The notes: a model not told the origin generated them from the sequence alone. A stretch of DNA of 32,389 nucleotides from Rhodothermales bacterium (GCA_028284545.1 JANQRN010000285.1:1-32389), one strand, 5' to 3'; shown: positions 25,672-32,389, numbered from the stretch's first letter. Numbers and translations are program-made.

Positions 25672-26169
25672 CTACCATTGTGGCGAGAATTGACGAGTGA
25701 TGTTGATTGGCGTGAATAGCCCGTTCGCTCCGCCAACGGTAACCGTCACCTGCTTCGTGAGTGTTGGCGCTGCCGAAGGCGTCCCCGACTCATCAACGTA
25801 CTTGACGTCCACGTCGACACTGAAGTTGAACCCGTTGCCATTCGCCATCTCGTAGAACACTTCGTGACCCGCGAGTGAATGGAAGTCGTCGATGTCGCCC
25901 GCATTCGCGTAGAGCGATCCACCAAAACCGGTGGCGTGCGTCAGCGCGGACGTGTTCGGATCGAGCCGGGTAACCGTGCCGTTTGCTACGGCCGAGTCAA
26001 ACGGCTTTGTCGCGATATACGCCATCGCCTCTGAGGCAACGGCGTTGGCCATCACCTCGAGTTCCCCTTTCACGAGACGCTGCTGCGTGAGCATTTCTGA
26101 TCGCTGGTAGTTGGCGGTGAAGGTCATCACCGTGAGCACCGCCATGAATGCGCCAATCGTCTGTGACAT
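25672..26169 (-). CDS. Minor-pilin-like protein
   Basis: 165 residues from ATG 26169. The protein starts MSQTIGAFMAVLTVMTFTAN, a hydrophobic helix at once, followed by a polar helix (RLVKGELEVMANAVASEAMAYI) and a beta-rich body with a C-terminal ITRQFSPQW. A GTG at 26235 could add 22 residues (MLKPGEILPG...), but these put a polar segment before the helix, so I prefer the internal ATG. Neither start gives a classical prepilin leader, although a Gly at residue 6 precedes the hydrophobic run. It is the first of three minor-pilin-like genes downstream of pilB, after a 281-base gap containing several inverted repeats. Confidence 0.68.
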   Translation of the reverse strand: MSQTIGAFMAVLTVMTFTANYQRSEMLTQQRLVKGELEVMANAVASEAMAYIATKPFDSAVANGTVTRLDPNTSALTHATGFGGSLYANAGDIDDFHSLAGHEVFYEMANGNGFNFSVDVDVKYVDESGTPSAAPTLTKQVTVTVGGANGLFTPINITRQFSPQW

Positions 26170-26291
26170 GGTATCGGCTGTTAGAAAGTGGTCCGTTATC
26201 GAGAATCCGGGAAGAATCTCTCCCGGCTTCAACACGGTACTCCAAACGCTGTACCAGATAAACGACTGATTTACAACATTTTGCAGGAACA

Positions 26292-26313
26292 GCCCTGACA
26301 GATATCACAGGGC
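26292..26313 (-). repeat. Inverted repeat in the leader of the minor-pilin genes
   Basis: GCCCTG and CAGGGC arms separated by 10 bases that include GATATC. It sits 123 bases upstream of the first minor-pilin-like start. It could be an operator or an RNA hairpin; there is no U-tract to make it a terminator. Confidence 0.45.
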
Positions 26314-26377
26314 CAAAAACGACGCAACTAGTGCGATTCGTATTGACGACGGCGGTGCGGATTTGCTGCCTCACAAT

Positions 26378-26430
26378 GAGACGGACGTCTCAAACGTACT
26401 CGGACAGGAAGGGCGTCTCGAAATGAGACG
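26378..26430 (-). repeat. Four GAGACG/CGTCTC hexamers forming two hairpins
   Basis: The hexamer occurs as GAGACG at 26378-26383 and 26425-26430, and as its complement CGTCTC at 26386-26391 and 26414-26419. Each adjacent pair can form a 6-base stem, with loops of 2 and 5 bases. The block begins about 20 bases after the pilB stop, in the gap before the minor-pilin genes. Neither hairpin has a T-tract. A regulatory or transcript-processing role is inference. Confidence 0.6.
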
Positions 26431-26450
26431 GGTGGAGCGGGACGTGCTGC

Positions 26451-29156
26451 CTACTCGATCGCCGTGACTCGGATCAACTCGTCGAGAGATGTCTCTCCGA
26501 CCTTCATGATCTCCCGCGCAGAGTCCTGCAGCGTCAGCATCCCCTCCTTCTTGGCCTGCGCGAGAATGGCGTCCTCATCGATCGCCTCGGCTGACTCCAG
26601 GATGAGGTGACGAATCGCCTGTGAGAAGTAGAGCGTCTCGCAGAGTGCGCGGCGACCTTTGTAGCCTGAGCCTCCACACGTCTGACACTTCGAGCGAACT
26701 GCCTTGTAGAAAGTGCCCTCCGCAATCTCCTCGTCGGAGAATCCGACCTGCTTCGCCAGGAGCGGATCTGTCTCGTCGTCCACAACCTTACAGGTTGGGC
26801 ACAGCGTTCGGATGAGACGCTGCGCAACAACCAGGTTGATGGCGTAGGCAATCAGAAACGGCTCGACGCCCATCTTGTACAGTCGACTGACGGCACTGGG
26901 GGCATCGTTCGTATGGAGCGTGGAGAACGCAAGGTGACCGGTATTTGCCAGCTTAATGGCGAGGTCTGCCGTTGCCTTGTCGCGCATCTCCCCCACCATT
27001 ACCACGTCTGGGTCGTGCCGGAGAATGCTGCGGAGCGCCTGGTCCAGGTTCAGCTTGGTGTTGAGCTTGATCTGCCGGACACCGTTGATAATGTATTCAA
27101 CTGGATCCTCAACGGTCAGCACGTTGATCTCTGGAGTGACCACCTGGTGCAACGCGGCCACGAGCGTAGTACTCTTACCCGAACCAGTTGGACCCGTAAG
27201 GATCACCATCCCATGCGGCTGTCTGATCGCCTGGTTGAACTTCTCCAACGCAACGTCGAGCATCCCGAGTTTGCGCAAATCGGTCAGCACTTTACGGTCA
27301 TCCAACACTCGAATGACAATACTCTCGGCACGAAGCTCCTGGCTTGCGGTGGCGATCGGCAACACCGAAACACGATATCGGATTAGCGCACCGTCTATCC
27401 GTCGCTGAATAAAGCCGTCCTGGGCCGCGTCACGCTCAAAGCGGTCGACGTTTTTCGAATTATCCTTGACGACCGCCAGGAATGCCTCGGGGTGCACCTT
27501 CTCCTCGGTGTGCCACTTAAAGAGGCGCCCGTCAACGCGGAAGTGTATCTCCACCTTCCGCTGCGGATTCGGAAAGACGTGAATGTCGGACGCGCCGCGT
27601 CGGGTTGCCTCGAGTAGCGTGGCCTCAAACAGGTTGATCAGCGTCGAGCGGCTGATCTCCGCCTCCAGCGCCGACTCATCGATGAGCTCTCCCTCTTCCT
27701 CAAACGACGCCCCGAGGTCCATAGCCATCGGGTCGTCGGTCATCCGGTCGAGAAACTCGTTCCGCCGCGGGAACGCCTGATGTATCAGGTCCTCAACTTC
27801 TGATTCTGAGGCGTAGTAGAGTTGAAAACGGCCAACCTTCAACTGCTGCAGCAGTCGGTGGATCTCAGGCCGCGCCGGGTCGTGCGTCACGAACACGAGC
27901 TTCGCGCCGCCCGTCGCCGAGTCCATCTCGTACTCGACGGGAAACAGCTTCATCGACAGCAGCTCGTCGCGCTTTTCCTCGGGAAAAGCCTCCATCACGA
28001 GCTTCGCAAATTTCGGGTCGGGATCGCTGAGCTCAGCCGTCCGGAAGGCGTACACCGACGCGGCTTCGCAAAACACGATGTCGCGGTCAACACCCTTGAT
28101 GTCTGCCAGGAGTCGCCACAATGCCTCACGCGGATTGTTTTTCTGCGCCTCCATCGCGTCGAGGACCTGCTTCTGCGTCACGACCTGTTTGTGGACCAGC
28201 ATGCCGACGACGCGATCGCGGAGCGCGCCGTGTATCTGGTCCATGTCGTATTTCTCGGAGGCAACAGTCGTCGCCGGCGGAGCCGTTTCTTCGGTCTCGG
28301 GCGCCTTGGGCTCCTCCACCAGATCATCCGCTGGACTGACCTCGACGAGCGGTTGCTCGACCAGATTGTCCAGGCCGGCAGTGCTGACCGAATCGATCAC
28401 GGTCTCGACTTCCCCGTCTGGCTCGGGAATGATGTCCGGCTCGGGAATGATATCGGGTACGATTCCCGCTGTCTCCGCCGGGTTGGCATCAGTCTCGTCC
28501 AGCCAACTTGCGACCTCCGGATCTATCTGCGGGAGCGGATCGCCGGGGAGATTTGCGTCGGTAAGTGGTTCCGGTGGCAACTCTGGCAGTGCGCTAGCCT
28601 GCTCCTCAAGCATATGATCCGGATCGACGAAGTCGGCCTCCTGGACAATTCCGGTGGCCACAATGCGTTCGCGGACGACATCTCGAGGCGCGTAGCGGAG
28701 TACGATGTTGACACCGAGTCCGCCCAGCAGCTCCCGATGCGCAGGGTGCAACGGGTCGTGTGACGCCAGGGCAATGGTGAAGTCGAGCAGCGACGGGTCG
28801 GTCAATATCTCGACCGGAAGGAGTCCGCGTCTAAGGAGCTCCAACGAAACATCCTCCTCGAACAGCCCGAGTATGGACCTCACCAGGTCGTCGGGTGGGT
28901 TGTAGACGTCGACTTCCTGTGGCTGGATCCCCTGCTGCTTTGCCGCCTCGGCGAAGACCGCATCGGCGTCAACGTCTGGTCGCGTCGTTAGCTGTCGCCA
29001 TGAAACGTTCGGCGTGCCAGAGGACACCACAACGTCGGCGAGTACCTGGGCAGGTACGTCGCCACGCGCAAGCAGGGCCGCAACTACCGGATCGTGAGAC
29101 GTTGACCCTTCCGTGTCAACGGCGCCGGGATTCCATTGGGTGTCGTGTTCGCTCAT
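26451..29156 (-). CDS. pilB: Type IV pilus extension ATPase (PilB/GspE family) with long N-terminal extension
   Basis: 901 residues against the usual ~560-580. The C-terminal motor is complete: ASDIHVFP (522-529), Walker A GPTGSGKS (655-662), Asp box TVEDPVEY (681-688), Walker B VVMVGEMRD (718-726), His box HLAFSTLHTN (741-750), and the zinc site CPTC (786-789) with CQTC (824-827). Residues about 303-460 look like a PilB/GspE N-terminal (MshEN-type) domain, and residues about 22-175 look like a second, more divergent copy. An acidic Pro/Glu-rich linker (190-300), with a PEPDIIPEPD repeat, joins them. I do not see the RLG-type c-di-GMP motif clearly in either. It powers pilus extension at the cytoplasmic face, together with the PilC encoded 30 bases upstream. 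Confidence 0.95.
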   Translation of the reverse strand: MSEHDTQWNPGAVDTEGSTSHDPVVAALLARGDVPAQVLADVVVSSGTPNVSWRQLTTRPDVDADAVFAEAAKQQGIQPQEVDVYNPPDDLVRSILGLFEEDVSLELLRRGLLPVEILTDPSLLDFTIALASHDPLHPAHRELLGGLGVNIVLRYAPRDVVRERIVATGIVQEADFVDPDHMLEEQASALPELPPEPLTDANLPGDPLPQIDPEVASWLDETDANPAETAGIVPDIIPEPDIIPEPDGEVETVIDSVSTAGLDNLVEQPLVEVSPADDLVEEPKAPETEETAPPATTVASEKYDMDQIHGALRDRVVGMLVHKQVVTQKQVLDAMEAQKNNPREALWRLLADIKGVDRDIVFCEAASVYAFRTAELSDPDPKFAKLVMEAFPEEKRDELLSMKLFPVEYEMDSATGGAKLVFVTHDPARPEIHRLLQQLKVGRFQLYYASESEVEDLIHQAFPRRNEFLDRMTDDPMAMDLGASFEEEGELIDESALEAEISRSTLINLFEATLLEATRRGASDIHVFPNPQRKVEIHFRVDGRLFKWHTEEKVHPEAFLAVVKDNSKNVDRFERDAAQDGFIQRRIDGALIRYRVSVLPIATASQELRAESIVIRVLDDRKVLTDLRKLGMLDVALEKFNQAIRQPHGMVILTGPTGSGKSTTLVAALHQVVTPEINVLTVEDPVEYIINGVRQIKLNTKLNLDQALRSILRHDPDVVMVGEMRDKATADLAIKLANTGHLAFSTLHTNDAPSAVSRLYKMGVEPFLIAYAINLVVAQRLIRTLCPTCKVVDDETDPLLAKQVGFSDEEIAEGTFYKAVRSKCQTCGGSGYKGRRALCETLYFSQAIRHLILESAEAIDEDAILAQAKKEGMLTLQDSAREIMKVGETSLDELIRVTAIE

Positions 29157-29186
29157 GGGGCGCCCCGGGGAGGGCAGTGGGTCTTA

Positions 29187-30551
29187 CTAATTACCCATCC
29201 CGTTCATGATGTCGTTACTCGACGGCTGGATCAGGGCGATCTCCGAGGAGATGATTGTCAGGAAGCAAATTGCAATCGTGATGAAGATGGCCACGGCCGT
29301 CTGAATGCCTTCGACGGCGCCCTTCAATTTGAGCGTAGTCTCAGCTTCGTAGTAGTCGGCCATTTGCAGGGCGCTCATCCGCACGTTACCTGTTTCGGCG
29401 CCACTTCTGAATCGCGCGAGCGCCATTGAAGTGAACACACCGCTTGCTTCCATCGACCTGACCAGTTCAGCTCCTTGAGCAACCATCATTGGAACGGTGA
29501 CGGTCTTAACCTGGTGTTCGATGTAGGTGTTACCGCAAGCTTCGGCCGCAATCTTGATAACTGTAATGTTATCTCCACTACCGGAATAGAGGACCGCGAA
29601 GACGCGACAGAAGATTTCGATATTCAGCTTGTGCAACAGCGACCCAATGACCGGTATCCGGATCATTGACCTGTGCAGGATGAACGTTCCCCTTTTTGAC
29701 TTCGCGAACGCGACGAACCCGATTATGGAAGTGGCCATTATCAGGAAGACCCAACCATAGTTGTCGTCGAGCCAGTTCGAGAAGTCGAGTGTTTTTCGTG
29801 TGAGTGGCGGCAGCGGGATGTTGAACCCCTCAAACAACCCGGCAGTCTGCGGGAAGATGTACCACACGTACCACACAAACGCGGCGATGAGTACGGCGAC
29901 CGTGATGGCAGGCGTAATCATAGCGCTGCGCACGCTTTTCCGGAACTCATTCTGCCGTTCCAGGAAGCGCGCCGTTGACTCGTAGATCTCCGACATGTTA
30001 CCGCTACGCGAGGCGATGCCGAGCATGTACGCGGTGAACTTGCCGATCATATGCTGGTGCTTCATGAAGGCCTGCTGCGCCTCCATACCAGACTTGAGAT
30101 CCGCGTTGAGGTCGCGGATGACCTGTTTCAGACTGTTGGACGAAACGTCGTTGACAAGGAGGTTGAGCACCTCGTCAAATGGTAGCTTCTCCTTCAGCAG
30201 GTTTGCGCTGAGTCGCACAAACATGATGATGTCCTGGCGCGGCGGCTTTCGCTGGACGTCGAAGAGCTTCTTCTGGACCTTGAGGACGTCGAGGCCCATC
30301 TTGCCCAGGGCTGAGGAAATCTCCTCAGGAGAGAACGCCTTCTGCTCGCCCTTGACGACCTTCCCATTGGGGTGGCGCACCTTGTACTGGTACAGGCTGC
30401 GCTGCTGCACGTCGTTCGAGCGAAACCCGTGCTTCGTCGCAAGCTCGGTTACCTTTTTCTGGGCGTTGCGTTTCGACGGTGCGAAGACCGTGCCCTGAAC
30501 GGGCTGGCCATTCTGGCCGATGCCGCTGAACCGAAACTCTCTTACTGCCAT
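29187..30551 (-). CDS. pilC: Type IV pilus inner-membrane platform protein (PilC/GspF family)
   Basis: 454 residues, about 50 more than typical. Two T2SSF domains are present (about 105-235 and 310-440), with transmembrane helices near 211-233, 266-284 and 415-437. Characteristic segments include LSANLLKEKLPFDEVLNLL, the RSGNMSEIYE segment with the conserved Gly-Asn/Glu region, FCRVFAVLYSGSG and SGAETGNVRMSALQMADYYE. The N-terminus contains two similar ~45-residue modules (4-47 and 54-95). Each begins with an F/Y-rich strand, then NGxxVxG, then a helix, whereas PilC usually has one. It recruits PilB and connects it to the pilus base. Located between the small pilin genes and pilB. Confidence 0.94.
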   Translation of the reverse strand: MAVREFRFSGIGQNGQPVQGTVFAPSKRNAQKKVTELATKHGFRSNDVQQRSLYQYKVRHPNGKVVKGEQKAFSPEEISSALGKMGLDVLKVQKKLFDVQRKPPRQDIIMFVRLSANLLKEKLPFDEVLNLLVNDVSSNSLKQVIRDLNADLKSGMEAQQAFMKHQHMIGKFTAYMLGIASRSGNMSEIYESTARFLERQNEFRKSVRSAMITPAITVAVLIAAFVWYVWYIFPQTAGLFEGFNIPLPPLTRKTLDFSNWLDDNYGWVFLIMATSIIGFVAFAKSKRGTFILHRSMIRIPVIGSLLHKLNIEIFCRVFAVLYSGSGDNITVIKIAAEACGNTYIEHQVKTVTVPMMVAQGAELVRSMEASGVFTSMALARFRSGAETGNVRMSALQMADYYEAETTLKLKGAVEGIQTAVAIFITIAICFLTIISSEIALIQPSSNDIMNGMGN

Positions 30552-30630
30552 GATTGCCGCGTTGAATCAGGTACGTTCAAACTGGGTGCTCGCCACGTGG
30601 CAGGAGTATGACAAGTCCCGGCTGACGCGA

Positions 30631-31041
30631 CTAGTTAGCCGTGATCGAGCCGTCATACCTGACTACGGTCGAGTCAATGCTGTATTCGTAGATGTACGTG
30701 CGAACACCGAGTTCGGGGTATCGCAGGCTCACCGCCGTTATCTGAAGGTTATTATCGTCCGCCAGCGTAATTCTAAAGAAGCCGTCGTTCGTGTATTCGC
30801 CGAGGAAGAGTTTCTTCATTCCATCTGTCTCAAGACCGGCGTACGAGGCATTGCCGCCGCTGTACGGATCGCGCTTCGTCTTCCAGAAGACCGCTTCCGA
30901 AGCAATTGTCAGGTTGCGTCCTATGAGCGTGTCTGTGGCGCTCTGGCGCATCTTCTCGTCCATCGCGAAGAGTCCGGCAAGGACCGACACGGCGACGATT
31001 ACGATCGCAAATACGAGAAGGAGAAGTTGTTGCTGTCCCAT
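30631..31041 (-). CDS. Small pilin-like protein 2 (MGQQQLLLLV family)
   Basis: 136 residues. The first ten residues, MGQQQLLLLV, are identical to those of the upstream pilin-like protein. A hydrophobic helix continues to about residue 25, followed by a polar helix (KMRQSATDTLIGRNLTIASEA) and a beta-rich C-terminus containing LFLGEYTNDGFFRITLADD. This is the layout of a short type IV pilin, but Glu5 is replaced by Leu and the only possible leader is Met-Gly. GAGGT at 31053-31049, 7 bases ahead of ATG 31041, is a good ribosome site. It lies between the other pilin gene and pilC. Probably a minor or alternate major subunit. Confidence 0.78.
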   Translation of the reverse strand: MGQQQLLLLVFAIVIVAVSVLAGLFAMDEKMRQSATDTLIGRNLTIASEAVFWKTKRDPYSGGNASYAGLETDGMKKLFLGEYTNDGFFRITLADDNNLQITAVSLRYPELGVRTYIYEYSIDSTVVRYDGSITAN

Positions 31042-31048
31042 TGCACTT

Positions 31049-31053
31049 ACCTC
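31049..31053 (-). promoter_or_regulatory. Shine-Dalgarno site of the second pilin-like gene
   Basis: GAGGT on the minus strand with 7-base spacing to ATG 31041; confirms that the protein starts at the MGQQQ sequence. Confidence 0.75.
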
Positions 31054-31107
31054 GCTGGGTGCCTAGATGGTGTACGGGAGTGGGAGTTTGAAACAGGGGG
31101 TAGAAAT

Positions 31108-31166
31108 GAGAAGCGGCATCCCGCGGCGAACATTTGCATGACCGCTCACAGGATGCCGCTGTTCTC
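31108..31166 (-). repeat. Stem-loop between the two pilin-like genes
   Basis: GCGGCATCC (inside 31108-31121) pairs with GGATGCCGC (inside 31151-31166), and flanking GAGAA/TTCTC bases extend the stem past a 2-base bulge. The loop is about 29 bases. On the minus strand it follows the first pilin gene by 23 bases and has no clean U-tract, so it may be a partial terminator or a 3'-end stabiliser that sets pilin 1 above the downstream genes. Confidence 0.6.
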
Positions 31167-31189
31167 AGACCTTATCGGTGAGGGTCTAC

Positions 31190-31630
31190 TTAGCTGGAAG
31201 CAGCCGCGTAAGACGTGTTCACCTGCGTGTCAATGGCGTCCGGCGTCGTGCCCGTGACGGTAACCGTAATCTGGTTGCCGTTCGAAGCGCTGGTAGCCGT
31301 GATCACAACTTCAGTGCTTGTGCTCGCACCGTCAATCGTGAATACACCGTTCAGGTTCTCGTAGTTCGATCCGTTAACCGGGTAGCCGAGCTGTGAGAAA
31401 GAGATACCACTCCAATCGCAAGTAGTGGCGCAGGAGTTGTTACCGCCGCCAAAAGCAGTCGGCTTAAGCATCCACGCCTGTGCGTCGGAAGCAACTCGGA
31501 TCGCGTCGTTGACGAGCGCGTCAGAGTTGGCTTTTTTCTGGTTTTCTGAGAATGCCTGGATACCAACGACGACCGCGAGGCCGACGATAACGATACCAAG
31601 GACAAGAAGAAGCAATTGCTGCTGACCCAT
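31190..31630 (-). CDS. Small pilin-like protein 1, probable major subunit (MGQQQLLLLV family)
   Basis: 146 residues. MGQQQLLLLVLGIVIVGLAV begins a single hydrophobic helix (about 4-25) at the very N-terminus, continued by a polar, Asn/Lys/Ala-rich helix to ~55. A globular beta-rich domain follows with two Cys (67 and 71) and a Thr/Ser/Val-rich C-terminus. The size and helix-then-globular plan fit a type IV pilin. It lacks the G/F-T-L-x-E motif: after Gly2 the fifth mature residue would be Leu, not Glu. GGAGG lies 7 bases before ATG 31630, the strongest ribosome site in the locus, and the gene is first in the operon. Both suggest high expression and the major-pilin role, but this is inference. 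Confidence 0.8.
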   Translation of the reverse strand: MGQQQLLLLVLGIVIVGLAVVVGIQAFSENQKKANSDALVNDAIRVASDAQAWMLKPTAFGGGNNSCATTCDWSGISFSQLGYPVNGSNYENLNGVFTIDGASTSTEVVITATSASNGNQITVTVTGTTPDAIDTQVNTSYAAASS

Positions 31631-31637
31631 GACAGAG

Positions 31638-31642
31638 CCTCC
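31638..31642 (-). promoter_or_regulatory. Strong Shine-Dalgarno site of the first pilin-like gene
   Basis: GGAGG on the minus strand with a 7-base spacer to ATG 31630. It fixes the start so that the protein begins MGQQQ with no longer leader peptide. Confidence 0.82.
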
Positions 31643-31893
31643 GTGTTAGTGCGTATTACTCAGGTGCATATCACCCGTTGTAGCCGCGACTGGTATCGGC
31701 GAAGCGAAAAACCGCTTAAACACGCAGCAGACACGGAAATCTCTCGCGAATAGGAGGCCGAATCGCCGCCTGAGCTCCCTATGCGCTGTTTTTACAGCCA
31801 CTTGAACCGCTATTCGAAGGCTCTATGAACGTGAAATGATCATGAACCACGGCTGTATCTTCGCAGTCGTCACCGTTCTCTCACACTTCCTTC
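31643..31893. other. Divergent intergenic region between pilin operon and dehydratase gene
   Basis: About 250 bases that must contain the promoter of the pilin operon (minus) and of the dehydratase gene (plus). I find no convincing sigma70 pair or sigma54 GG-N10-GC element. A small inverted repeat GCTGT-TTTT-ACAGC lies at 31785-31798. No ORF, RNA gene or clear terminator is seen. Confidence 0.5.
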
Positions 31894-32389
31894 ATGGATC
31901 CTCAACAACTCCCCGTCTCTTTCGCGGACATCCTGGACGCGGCGACACGGCTGCGAGGCATAGCCCACCGCACCCCGGTGGTCGAATCCCGAACGGTTAA
32001 CACGACCTGGGGCACTACGGCCTTTTTCAAATGCGAATCGTTCCAACGCACCGGCGCCTTCAAATTTCGGGGGGCCTACAATGCGCTTTCGCTGCTACCC
32101 GAGGGCGAGCGTGAGCGAGGGGTCCTGACGTATTCGTCCGGAAACCATGCGCAGGCAATGGCGCTTGCGGGCCAGATACTCGGGATTAATGTGAGCGTCA
32201 TCATGCCCGCCGACGCACCTGCCGTGAAGCGTGCGGCAACTGAGGGATACGGCGCCACCGTTATTCCGTACGACCGGAGCGAAACCTCACGCGAAGCGCT
32301 CGCCCGACGCTACGCCGACGAAACAGGGAAGCCCATCATCCCTCCTTACGACCACCCGCACATCGTTGCCGGGCAGGGAACGTCTGTGC
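31894..32389 (+). CDS. Threonine/serine dehydratase (PLP fold type II), 3' end cut by window
   Basis: An open frame of 165 codons runs from ATG 31894 off the right edge. The PLP-binding Lys is K57 in FQRTGAFKFRGAYNA, and the phosphate/substrate loop is SSGNHAQAMA (81-90). This matches catabolic or biosynthetic threonine ammonia-lyase (TdcB/IlvA N-terminal domain) and also serine racemase, which cannot be separated without the C-terminus. The reaction is deamination of Thr to 2-oxobutanoate (or Ser to pyruvate). No good ribosome site precedes the ATG. It is divergent from the pilus operon and probably unrelated to it. Confidence 0.92.
   Translation, partial: MDPQQLPVSFADILDAATRLRGIAHRTPVVESRTVNTTWGTTAFFKCESFQRTGAFKFRGAYNALSLLPEGERERGVLTYSSGNHAQAMALAGQILGINVSVIMPADAPAVKRAATEGYGATVIPYDRSETSREALARRYADETGKPIIPPYDHPHIVAGQGTSV

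Noticed and set aside
26378-26430. Possible CRISPR-like repeats
   Set aside because: The repeat unit is only 6-8 bases, alternates in orientation and has no regular spacers.
27822-28763. 313-codon plus-strand open frame
   Set aside because: It lies wholly opposite pilB, has a low-complexity Arg/Leu/His-rich translation with no domain pattern, and pilB has clear motifs throughout, so it is a codon-bias shadow.
30592-30601. Perfect 10-base palindrome GCCACGTGGC upstream of pilC
   Set aside because: Single short palindrome with no second copy noticed; expected by chance at this GC content and not enough to call an operator.
31785-31798. Inverted repeat GCTGT-TTTT-ACAGC
   Set aside because: Five-base arms only; too weak to call a terminator or operator, mentioned only in the description of the intergenic region.
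31643-31893. Sigma54 promoter for the pilin operon, as in Pseudomonas pilA
   Set aside because: I searched the minus strand for the GG-N10-GC core in a TGGCAC/TTGC context and found no acceptable match.

Overview
The window looks like a chromosomal segment from a Gram-negative, menaquinone-using bacterium, most probably of the Bacteroidota/Rhodothermota (Rhodothermales-like) assemblage. The grounds are an outer-membrane beta-barrel protein, a secretin, a YbbR-like protein, a YfhO-family membrane protein, a menF-menD pair, and a GC content that looks like the mid-to-high 50s. This taxonomic call is an inference from gene content, not from a marker gene. No rRNA, tRNA, CRISPR array or insertion sequence was recognised.

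Region 1 (1-5546, all minus strand) is one tightly packed transcription unit behind a near-consensus sigma70-type promoter at 5517-5546. It reads two bacterial microcompartment (BMC) hexamer shell proteins, a YbbR-like membrane-anchored protein, a histidine phosphatase that lacks any ordinary start codon, isochorismate synthase (menF) and SEPHCHC synthase (menD, cut by the window edge). Two shell genes joined to menaquinone genes, with no recognisable encapsulated enzyme or pentamer gene, is unusual.

Region 2 (5543-16325) is a surface-glycan and envelope block: Wzx-like flippase, NodB-type deacetylase, sulfotransferase, methyltransferase, a single plus-strand GT2 glycosyltransferase, a WecB-type 2-epimerase, a GT4 glycosyltransferase, a YfhO-like membrane protein and a PlsC acyltransferase. 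Most minus-strand neighbours overlap by 4 to 11 bases, so they are probably translationally coupled. A divergent outer-membrane barrel gene (16499-17152) follows, closed by a strong bidirectional terminator.

Region 3 (17219-31630, all minus) is a nearly complete type IV pilus-like locus. In transcription order it holds two short pilin-like proteins, PilC, PilB, three minor-pilin-like proteins, two tandem terminators, PilT, a PilM-PilN fusion, a PilO-PilP-like fusion and a PilQ-like secretin. It departs from textbook systems in several ways. No pilin-like protein carries the G/FxxxE prepilin motif, and the two small pilins begin with the same ten residues directly after the initiator Met-Gly. 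Alignment subcomplex genes are fused pairwise. PilB carries about 300 extra N-terminal residues, PilC has a duplicated N-terminal module, and PilT has an altered Asp box. No prepilin peptidase is present. This is the best candidate for a poorly described system in the window, with the BMC/menaquinone operon second.

The window ends in a plus-strand threonine/serine dehydratase gene (31894 onward, truncated), divergent from the pilus operon.
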